Assembly (NCBI GenBank): GCA_963924555.1
Contig: OZ004587.1
Location: 7,332,075 to 7,396,074 of the forward strand
Length of the DNA stretch: 64,000 bases
Origin: Crambe crambe
Lineage: Eukaryota; Porifera; Demospongiae; Poecilosclerida; Crambeidae
Direction of reading: 5' to 3'
Made by a program: the position numbers and the translations under genes. Of the stretch, positions 44,818 through 64,000 are shown piece after piece. Below the pieces are notes generated by a model. The model worked only from the letters and a program-made list of their open reading frames with translations. It did no database searches and was not told where the DNA came from. The first letter of the stretch is position 1. The number at the start of each line of letters is the position of its first letter.

Positions 44818-45470
44818 GAGAGTGACAAAATCTCCTCAATCTCCTAGGATTATTGCTCACTATAGCTATAGCTAGCTATTATCTACTATAGATAGTAATA
44901 AAATCTCCTGTGGTAATAAAATCTCCCAGGATATTTTGTCTCTTACTTATCAAGCTCTATACTATATTAGCTAGTTGTAGCTATATGTGACTAGCTATAT
45001 CGCTCACTTGAGCTATGTTATAGCAGTATATATATAAAGAACTATACATGTTGTTCTGTAGCATCTAGCTATCCTTTGAAGTATGAGTGATATATACAAT
45101 AACATATAGCTACACCCAACTATATTAAAGGTGAATAGCTAACAAGCTTGAGATTTTGATGCACCTATAAATAGCATTGCTCTTTCTCTCATTTTATCTA
45201 TAGAAAAAACTAGTGAAAAAATATCCCATTAAAGATTTATCACCAAGACAGAAACGACCTAGGAGATGTTTTATTGCTAGGAAAGCGATTGTGTTTGTAT
45301 AATCAGATTATAGCTATGCCACCTCTCCGATAGGTACTTTATATGCAGCGACAATATATCCTGGCGGCGACGAAATATCCTAGGAGATTATGTCGCTCGC
45401 GACAGAATTTCCTAGGATATTTTGTCGCCGCGACAGAATCTCCCAGCGACAAAATAAACTGTGACACCGG
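43945..45470. mobile_element. Long-terminal-inverted-repeat DNA element, ~1.53 kb
   Basis: The left arm 43945 to about 44135 and right arm about 45285-45470 are near-perfect inverted repeats, starting 'ccggtgtcacagtttatttt'. Within each arm the motif 'cctagga.at.ttgtcgc' occurs several times in both orientations, so the arms have inner palindromes. The interior has no transposase. It holds a retrotransposon fragment, an (AAT)n tract (44760-44816) and further CCTAGG motifs. No target-site duplication is evident. I call it a non-autonomous foldback or MITE-like element. Confidence 0.85.
44185..44400 (+). pseudogene. Non-LTR retrotransposon reverse-transcriptase tail fragment
   Basis: Broken frames read SSIKYLGIQRSL, then YYAIVVPILDYGASIWDPHH, the pattern found near the end of LINE (CR1/jockey-type) polyproteins. 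Stops and frameshifts abound. It is nested within the foldback element. Confidence 0.7.
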
Positions 45471-45607
45471 TCCTCCATTCGATTCACACGAGATGGAGGA
45501 ATTCCATCTGAGTGATAATGGTCCTCCATTCGATTCACACAAGATGGAGGAAGTTATAGCCAGGTACACATGTGTCTAACAGCTTGGCTGAACGTACTAT
45601 GAAAACT

Positions 45608-45671
45608 AATCGGGAACTCACCAGATCCATAATATGACCCTGCTTAGCTACTGAGCTACCCCACTACCGTG
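45608..45671 (-). repeat. tRNA-like segment, probably SINE-derived
   Basis: On the minus strand GGGGTAGCTCAGTAGCTAAG is a good polymerase III A box. A weak B-box-like GAGTTCCCGATTAGT follows. The stems do not close convincingly. It is probably a degenerate tRNA-derived repeat. Confidence 0.3.
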
Positions 45672-45933
45672 GTGTGGACAAGTCCAGCTGAGTTGCTTAT
45701 GGAGAGATGCCTTTGAGCAGATCGATATTCAAGTCAAGAAGCTAAATGGCCATACAGCAAAGATTTTAGGGAGAAAGACGAGATGTACAAATTGGACATG
45801 AAACGTCATTGAGTACATGAAACATCACCTCTCCCAACATGCAACACAGATGTATGGATTAACACTCAAGATGAGAAAATAATACCAGGCCAAGTTATCC
45901 CAAAAGGATCAAAAATAAAGAACGGCACCACTA

Positions 45934-47091
45934 GCTGATTAATTAATGCGCACTTTTATTTTCGCGACCTTTGACCGCGCGGATTTAGCGGGAAATATAA
46001 ATTCTTAAGATTTTATTATGGCCTTTTTGTACACTTCACTCTCTACCTTGGGGCCTGTCCTTCATGGCAGTATTGAAGGTATCATCGATTACCTTAGGTC
46101 TCATAAGTTGCTAGCCACATGAATGGACTGTCCGAAGTAAGACTTATTACCCACACACACTAATAGAATAATTATAATACTGAATATGTAGATGTTCTAT
46201 ACCAATGAGAGAAAGAACCCATAAGGACTTAACAGATGGTGTTGGCTGGTTTTGCCCACATTGTAAATTCCAGAAGTCAATCAGAGAGGGTAGCTTTTTT
46301 GCGAAGTCCCGAATCACACTACAGAAATGGCTAATGCTGCTGTATTTATGGGCAAGAGAGTATCCTGTCTCAGATGCTCATGATGAAGCTCTCATAACCA
46401 AAACAACAGCAGTTAACGTGTACCACTGGCTTCGTGAGGTATGTTCAACTGCTTGCTGAATACACCAATCAAGTTGGGAGGACGCTACAGATAGACGAGT
46501 CCCAGTTTACACACAAACCCAAGGTAAATTTGTGAAGTTGAAGTGATGAAATTATTGTGTATATGCACTTTTAGAATCATAGGGGAAGACCAGCAAGAGA
46601 GGAAGTATGGGTGTTTGATATTGTAGATACGCAGTATACGCCTGCATTAGGCTACATGGAAATTGTAGATAGCCGTGATGCTGCCACACTTTTGCCCATA
46701 ATTCGAGACCATGTCCAAAGTGGCTGACCAGTGGGCTTCATATAGTCGGGTATCTTCTATCCCTGGAGTGGCAGCTCACCATACGGTCAATCACTCCATA
46801 GAATTTATCGATTCTACAACTGGTGTCCACACACAGAATGTATTGGAATAGGGCCAAGACAAAGTTCAAACGCATGAAGGGGGTTCATCGCTCAGTGATT
46901 CTTACTAAAATGACTATTCTTACTACAATGACTACATAAAAGCATTAATCCCCATGTTTAACTTACAATAATCAAGTATTTATTCATTGTTTTCTCTTCA
47001 GATCATCACCAAAGCTAGACCAGCCTTTTCAAGCATAAACATGTCAAAGGTCAAAGGTCGCGAAAATAAAAGTGCGCATTAATTAATCAGC
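45934..47091. mobile_element. Merlin-like DNA transposon with ~43-bp terminal inverted repeats
   Basis: The left end 'gctgattaattaatgcgcac' continues through 'ttttattttcgcgacctttg', and its reverse complement ends the element at 47091. The body carries a decayed transposase of the IS1595/ISXO2 type, the relationship that defines Merlin elements. The length is 1,158 bp, small but enough for a transposase gene. No clear 8-9 bp target duplication is seen next to the ends as I set them. Confidence 0.85.
46205..46900 (+). pseudogene. Merlin-type (IS1595-like) transposase, broken
   Basis: The N-terminal zinc-ribbon-like part (GWFCPHCKFQKSIREGSFF) and helical region (LQKWLMLLYLWAREYPVSDA) are in one frame. 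After a one-base slip near 46442 the first catalytic Asp follows (LQIDESQFTHKPK). A 50-odd-base GT..AG intron (about 46524-46574) leads to NHRGRPAREEVWVFDIVD and GYMEIVDSRDAATLLPIIRD. A deletion near 46720 shifts the frame before DQWASYSRV, the second Asp, and another shift near 46846 precedes WNRAKTKFKRMKGVH. Three lesions mean it is inactive, though the catalytic residues can still be read. Confidence 0.85.
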
Positions 47092-47524
47092 AACCCAGGT
47101 CATAATTATTTGATCAGCACGCCATCAGGTGAAGTTCAAAAGACAAAAACCAAATTAGGGTAGTGCAAGAACAGATTCATCCACCAGTGTAGAACTGAAC
47201 CCTCAATCATAGCTAGTTATTGTCTAGAGTCAAAATCAATCTTGAATTCACAAACTAGAACTCTTCTGTGTTCCCTTTATCGATATTCAAATTGGGTTTA
47301 CACTGACTAAGAAGGAGAGATGTGGAATAAGTTGACTTGTATTTTATTGCGTTTATATTATTTTTATTGGTGTCTTGTGAGCATGCTCAGTAGAATGTTC
47401 TAGAACTTTAGCCACCACATGATTTACATGTCGGTTACCTTTGTGTCATTGAGCACACACTTGTAGCTAAGTCAGTCTAGACTTTTACTACACTACCTAG
47501 TTTACATACAGCAGATTCAGTGTA

Positions 47525-47647
47525 GTGATCTTGCAGTAGAATCCTAAAACCAAATTTACATAGCCTCCTTTCAAGTAGCCCAACTCCAAAGCCACAGTTA
47601 AGTCCTTTGAAAGGAGGCTATGTAAATTTTGGTTTTGCAAGATCACT
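47525..47647. repeat. Palindromic element just upstream of transporter B
   Basis: The arms 'gatcttgca' and 'aaatttacatagcctccttt' (left) pair with the right side ending at 47647. The loop is about 35 bases. It ends 28 bases before the start codon of transporter B, so it overlaps the likely promoter or 5' leader. Confidence 0.85.
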
Positions 47648-47675
47648 GAGCTACTCAGTGTAATAGTAGCTAATC

Positions 47676-49514
47676 ATGAAAGTGGAGAACTCTATTGCTC
47701 AGTCAAGCAGCAGCAGTGATGATCCAGCCACTCCTCTCATACAGAGAGAGGACAGGGACTCTCTGAGACCAGTGCAAGGTGCAGCACGATCACTAAGAGT
47801 TAGATATCGCAGGACTCGCAAGTGTATCACTTCTAAAGCAACCCTCATCGTCCTCCTGTGGAGCCTTGCAGTGTCACTGGTCTATTCTGTAGTGTTCAAT
47901 CCCGACATCTATGTGCAAATATTTTCAAGTAGTATTTCTTGGGCAGGACTAATTCCATATGGTATTGTTCCTATTGTCCTGTGTTTCTTTCCTTTGGCTG
48001 GATTCCTGGCAGATACCAAATTCGGTCGTTATAAAACAGTTACTGTTAGTTTGTATATAATTATGCCACCAATGGCTTTGCTTGTAGTTGCTGAAGGACT
48101 TATCATACCATACATAATCACTCCTAATTATGTCGTGTTATTTTCAGGAGTTGGTTTAGCATTTTTTTTAGTACTTGTTATGATTATTGGTTTTGTTGGG
48201 TTCACTGCTAATGTCATCCAGTTTGGCATGGACCAACTCCATGACTCACCAGGAGAGGACCAAAGTCTCTTCATACACTGGTTCATGTGGCTCTATTACA
48301 TCAGTGTGTTCCTCTCACAACTGGGATGGAATCTCGTAACTACTTCATTCTCTTTTAATATTAATGGAGATCCTTATGCGTATGCTTATGGAGCTGTTTT
48401 GCTATTGTTGATACCACTGCTGGTCACTGTACTTCTCATTGTGACTCTGTGTGTGGCCCGTCGCAGAAGAAGGTGGTTCCTGATTGAGCCTGGCAGAGTC
48501 AATCCCTATAAACTGGTCTCTAGAATCACTAAATTTGCTTCTCAGCACAAGATTCCCGTCAATCGCAGTGCCTTCACCTACTGTGAGGATGAGTTACCCT
48601 CAGGGCTGGACCTTGGCAAGAACAAGTATGGAGGACCCTTCACCACTGAAGAGGTGGAAGATGTCAAAGCCTTTTATGGAATACTCAAAGTACTCTTCAG
48701 TTTTGGGACAGTGTTTTTCTTGGATTTCATAGCAAACTCCATGCTTCCAGTGTTTGCTAAGCACGACATTCCTTACTATGGCCATTATTATTATGAACGA
48801 TTTGATAACAGCAGTTTTTTTTCATTCTCTGGATATAATGAAACACTGGGGCACTCTATTCTGATTGCTAATGGTCTACTCACTCCTCTCCTGATAGTGG
48901 TCTGTATCCCTCTCTATCTCTGCCTCATCCGTCCCTTCATGTCACGTTATGTTCCAGGAATGCTGAAGAGAATGGGACTTGGCATGCTTTTGGTTCTTCT
49001 CTCCCTCATAGCCACATTTGTAATGGACACAGTGGCTCATCTCAGGAATAAAGAAGCATATTGTATGTTTAGTGACCTTTTCTCGTTTGATCACTTACCA
49101 GATCCTTCCAGTACTGATTTCCTAAACACCGCTTATCTTATAGTGCAGCATACCCTATCGGCCCTCTCCAACATGCTGATCTACATTGGTGTCTTTGAGT
49201 TCATTTGTTCACAGAGTCCAACTTCCATGAAGGGACTGCTTATTGGACTAGTGTATGCCATCAAAGGACTCTTCCAACTAATAGCAGCTCTTGTTACAAT
49301 CCCTTTCTATGCGCCCTGGAATGACAAGTCAACCTTCCCCAGTTGTGGGTTCTACTTCTACCTGATGGGTCTAGTTGTTGGTGTGCCATCTCTCCTTGTG
49401 TATGTGTGGGTTGCCAGGAAATACAAGAACCGAGTGAGAGATGAGCCATCAAACATTCGTCAATTTGCTGAAGATTATTACTCAAAACCTCTACAGGAAG
49501 AAAATTACGACTAA
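47676..49514 (+). CDS. POT/PTR2-like (SLC15-type) membrane transporter B
   Basis: An intact, intronless 612-codon gene, closely similar to transporter A through most of its length. The Met conserved in other copies is Val here (GTG), so the start shifts two codons upstream to the ATG at 47676 (MKVENSIAQ). It has the same POT loop motif (FFPLAGFLADTKFGRYKTV), FGMDQLHDSPGED region, about 12 membrane spans, and a basic mid-protein stretch before EPGRVNPYKLVSR. The two proteins differ mainly in short variable loops (around residues 85-95, 140-160 and 225-240) and the C-terminus, which ends at EENYD, lacking YHSF. The ExxER motif is missing here too. Paralogue-specific loops may reflect substrate or partner differences. 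Confidence 0.87.
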   Translation: MKVENSIAQSSSSSDDPATPLIQREDRDSLRPVQGAARSLRVRYRRTRKCITSKATLIVLLWSLAVSLVYSVVFNPDIYVQIFSSSISWAGLIPYGIVPIVLCFFPLAGFLADTKFGRYKTVTVSLYIIMPPMALLVVAEGLIIPYIITPNYVVLFSGVGLAFFLVLVMIIGFVGFTANVIQFGMDQLHDSPGEDQSLFIHWFMWLYYISVFLSQLGWNLVTTSFSFNINGDPYAYAYGAVLLLLIPLLVTVLLIVTLCVARRRRRWFLIEPGRVNPYKLVSRITKFASQHKIPVNRSAFTYCEDELPSGLDLGKNKYGGPFTTEEVEDVKAFYGILKVLFSFGTVFFLDFIANSMLPVFAKHDIPYYGHYYYERFDNSSFFSFSGYNETLGHSILIANGLLTPLLIVVCIPLYLCLIRPFMSRYVPGMLKRMGLGMLLVLLSLIATFVMDTVAHLRNKEAYCMFSDLFSFDHLPDPSSTDFLNTAYLIVQHTLSALSNMLIYIGVFEFICSQSPTSMKGLLIGLVYAIKGLFQLIAALVTIPFYAPWNDKSTFPSCGFYFYLMGLVVGVPSLLVYVWVARKYKNRVRDEPSNIRQFAEDYYSKPLQEENYD

Positions 49515-49861
49515 TGAGTTCTTATAGCTATCATATTAGCTATTGCTATTTTCTTATTTTCTCCCATAATTAGCTACATTAAGTTTACTGTAGAATGGTT
49601 GCTATTGCTACTGTTTTGTTATTCCTTCATAAGTGTGTGAGTTCACCTTTGCCATTATAATCTTACTGATATGTATTATGGTATTATCGTATTTGGTTAT
49701 TGCTTGTAGCTATGTGATCAATATTTCAAGCATAATTATAACAGCAGTTGCTATGGTGACTTTATTATATTACTCTGTAATGGAGTCTTGATACACTATA
49801 CATTTGCATTCTGGTAAGTAACTTCTGATGAAGGAATGTTCTGAGTCCTGTTCCCATTCTC
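49515..49861 (+). other. 3' flank of transporter B with semaphorin 3'-end copy
   Basis: It matches 50646-51199 segment by segment: 'ataagtgtgtgagttc', 'actctgtaatggagtctt' and 'ctgatgaaggaatgt.ctgag'. Its last 60 bases equal the terminal coding bases of the semaphorin on the minus strand, and are followed directly by transporter leader sequence at 49862. Confidence 0.85.
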
Positions 49862-50645
49862 AGTCCAGCAGAGAACAGTGAGGTATACTCTCTGAGACCA
49901 TTGCAGGGTGAAGCACGGTCACTAAGAGTTAGATATCGCAGAACTTACAAGTGCACCACTTCTCATTGTCCTTCGGTTAGGGTTCTAGCTATAATTTTTT
50001 TTTTGGTGGGTGGGTGAGGGGGGGGGGGGGGGGGGGGGGAAGGGCAGGTACCAAATATTTGGTCATTATAAAAAAGCATGTAATTCTACCACCAATGTTG
50101 CTTGTAGTTCTTGAAGGACATTTTTATGGGTGGCGAAGAAATGATATGGTGTATGAAATGTAGGGATTGACTTGGCATGCAGTGGCTCATCTCAGGAATA
50201 AAGAAGCATTGTGTATGTTTAGTGACTTTTCTTACTTTATCAATCAATAGAGTTACCAGATCCTTCAGGTATCAATTTCCAAATCACCACTTATCTTATA
50301 GTGCAGCATACCTCTCCAACATGTTGATCTACATTGGTGTCATTGAGTTCATTTGTTCCCAGAGTCCAACTTCCATGAAGGGACTGCTTATTGGACTAGT
50401 GTATGCCATCAAAGGACTCTTCCAACTAATAGCAGCTCTTCTTACAATCCCTTTCTATGTCCCCTGGAATGGCAAGTCAACCTTCCCCAGTTGTGGGTTC
50501 TACTTCTACATGATGGGTCTAGTTGTCTCCTTGTCTCGTGTATGTGTGGGTTGCCAAGAAATATAAGAACCGAGTGAGAGACGAACCATCAAACATTCGT
50601 CAATTTGCTGGATTATTACTCAAAACCTTAACAGAAAGACAAAAT
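49862..50645 (+). pseudogene. POT-like transporter remnant with internal deletions
   Basis: Leader fragment ('tctctgagaccattgcaggg'), then a break with a 20-odd-base G run at about 50019-50039, then pieces around residue 110, and a mostly open C-terminal third (about 50177-50566: LSNMLIYIGVIEFICSQSP, MKGLLIGLVYAIKGLFQLI). It is frameshifted and lacks most spans. Confidence 0.88.
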
Positions 50646-50708
50646 GTAGTTACTGTATAATTATCGCTATTTTTCTATTTTTATTCTGTTCTGTAATTAC
50701 ACTATATA

Positions 50709-50902
50709 AGGTAAAGCGGGGCTATTTCGAACGGCGGGGCTATTCCGTAGGTTCAAATATTTCTGAAACTACTGGGACTTCTGAGCTCAATGTTGGAGGA
50801 CATAATCTACTATAATAGTAGAATATATCTTTCAAAATAGAGCTCGTAAGCTCGTGGAGTTTTGAAAATATTTGACCCTACGGAATAGCCCCGCTTTACC
50901 TT
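50709..50902. repeat. Palindromic MITE with ~45-bp arms
   Basis: 'ggtaaagcggggctattt' on the left pairs with 'aatagccccgctttacc' on the right. An inner arm 'cctacggaat' / 'attccgtagg' with 'caaatattt' extends the pairing. It lies between the last transporter remnant and the semaphorin. Confidence 0.9.
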
Positions 50903-51129
50903 ACCACCCATAAATGGCTGCTATTTTCCTCCATATAAGTGTGTGAGTTCTCTACTATTATTATCTTACTGAGTACAATGTACTATCATAAGTACTTGTT
51001 ACTGTATGTAAATATTAAAAGTATTTTTAATCATAAAAATGAATTAATGCACAATTAATTAATTATAACAGCAATTAATGGAGTAACTATGGTGACTTTA
51101 CTATTATGTTACTCTGTAATGGAGTCTTG

Positions 51130-62357
<11,228 letters not shown>

Positions 62358-62497
62358 TGCATGATATCCAGAAAAAAGGGAGGAAAGAGCATAATATAGT
62401 AGTAGTCATAATGAGTGGATTGAGACCATATTAATATGTAGGCAGTCTAAAGTCAAAGGTGTGTTTAGTTTCAATAACCAAATTTCAAATTTCCAAA

Positions 62498-62530
<33 letters not shown>

Positions 62531-63693
62531 AACCAGCTTACAAAGTGGGTGATTAGCTCTCTGCTGGTGCAAGAGTTAGAGCAGATTATACCAAATGACC
62601 AAAGGATTTTCTTGGGGGTAAATAATTGTTTCTTTTAAATTAAAAATGTGAATCATAAAATTGCCTGTTTTTTTATGTATAAATCTATGAAAATTGTTCA
62701 CTTACACCCCCGCCCCCTCACACCCACCCTACTTTGTGTCCTTCAGCATTTCCGTGGCAACCATAGTGACAACCCACCCACCCATAGTAATAACCACAGT
62801 ATGAAGTACTGGAGATACTCAAAAAATAATTGTTACATTTCCGTCACTTTGAAGAGATACCCAACAAGTAATGGAAAGCAAGAATTAGATTGACAGCTTG
62901 TTTCTCAGAATTAGATCAAAAGTTCTGGGCCTTGTTATCATGTAATTTAAATCCATACATATGTACATAGGTGGCATTTTATGTCATGGAAGGACCTTCA
63001 AGGCTCACTCACTTTGGGGCATTGTAGGTGGCATATTATGCATGAAAGGACCTTCAAGGCTTACTTTTAATAGGCTCAGTTTGGGGCATTTCTTGGTGGC
63101 ATGGAAGTTAATATTTCCAATCATCAAAGAAGAGAGTCATAAAAATAGGTTCAGTTGGTGAAATTAATCGCAATGGTTGTAAGGGTATGTATCCAGGTTT
63201 GTCATAAACCAGTTATCAATAATCAAGAGAGGCTTCCGACTGTTGTTGTGTTTCTTGGGAATCAATTGCAAATGATAAGGTAACACATGTACAAATTTTA
63301 AGTATATCATAACACAGCTATCAATAACCAAAGGAGGAATCAGGAAAAAGGGTTTAAGTTTAGGTAAACAATGGAGAGAATCTGGATCACATGATTGCAA
63401 AACTCTGTATCAAGACACACTGTAACACTACATCACATGTACCACTACAATTTAATTATAGTGGTTCAAATGGGAACTGAATTGAAGGTCTTAGGGTTCT
63501 GTTGCAATGTTCTCACATGCTGCTGCACTGCAGTCACAGAGTGTAGAGAACTAGAACCCCTGTGTCTACGATTCGGTGGTTTCTAATTGTGCAAAAAATC
63601 TTTAAACATACCCAAATTTTCCTCCACACGAAATATATTTTTACATTGATACAAACATCACTCAATATTAAGCATTGGACAGTTTTCTGCTTT

Positions 63694-63729
<36 letters not shown>

Positions 63730-64000
63730 CATGCACAACTGATTGGACGGGTGCTGCTGTTTCTAAGCTATCTCTCTATTGCTCTACAACGATAACAACA
63801 ATAACAATGACAATATGCGCACAATTGAACATTGAACGGTTTGCTGCCTCTGAGCTATCTTTCTATCTTCTACAAACATCCTAAGTTGAAAGGGGAGTGC
63901 TTGATCGTCCACTAAACCATCTTATTCCAGTTGCTGCTCTCGCTACGGGAGAGTACCTGACCGTGTGATCACCAGCAACCAATCATTAAAACCCCCTTGA
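62358..64000. other. Upstream of visible semaphorin, no gene seen
   Basis: The signal-peptide exon should lie here or beyond, but I could not identify a Met-led hydrophobic exon with a donor in minus sense. (AAC)n tracts lie at 62502-62529 and 63697-63728. A short tandem duplication ('aaggaccttcaaggct') is at 62990-63065, and 'cagttatcaataatcaa' recurs near 63210 and 63320. Confidence 0.45.

Overview
The window looks like animal nuclear DNA, most probably from a demosponge. Spliced genes have GT..AG introns of roughly 40 bp to several kb. Two metazoan genes are recognisable, a TBC1D32/Broad-minded homologue and a semaphorin. The rest is AT-rich and packed with short palindromic elements and (GA)n, (AAC)n and poly-G tracts. 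There are no bacterial operons, ribosome-binding sites or CRISPR arrays. The sponge assignment is an inference from gene content and repeat style.

Layout. 1-14 kb is repeat-rich. It holds a 1.5-1.9 kb dispersed duplication (2996-4871 and 12139-13601), a displaced copy of one Broad-minded exon, and a small unrecognised minus-strand gene (8418-9829) built from three tandem 45-nt micro-exons before a C-terminal membrane segment. A possible sister array of 33-nt micro-exons lies on the plus strand at 6.9-7.5 kb. 14178-31163 (minus) is a nearly complete 28-exon Broad-minded (TBC1D32) gene, with a 3 kb tandem duplication of a giant hairpin in one intron. 31.6-50.6 kb (plus) is a tandem array of intronless POT/PTR2-like (SLC15-type) transporter genes: two intact copies (37966-39819 and 47676-49514) and at least seven decayed ones, broken up by Pogo/Tigger-like, Ginger-like, hAT, Merlin-like and long-inverted-repeat elements. 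51130-62357 (minus) is a single-pass transmembrane semaphorin with a Calx-beta domain between PSI and membrane. Its signal-peptide exon was not found.

How the parts relate. The transporter array and the semaphorin are convergent. Pieces of the semaphorin 3' end recur beside transporter copies (near 40.5 and 49.8 kb), so the array seems to have grown by duplicating a block spanning both 3' ends. Broad-minded (cilium/Hedgehog-linked in vertebrates), semaphorin (cell guidance and adhesion) and the transporters show no functional link beyond adjacency.

Best leads: the semaphorin plus Calx-beta architecture; the phase-1 micro-exon gene with a loose BH3-like repeat; semaphorin introns whose polypyrimidine tracts are (CT)n microsatellites; the intronic 216-bp-arm hairpin; and the transporter array whose intact members lack the usual ExxER proton motif. 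All splice models were read by eye from phase and consensus sites.
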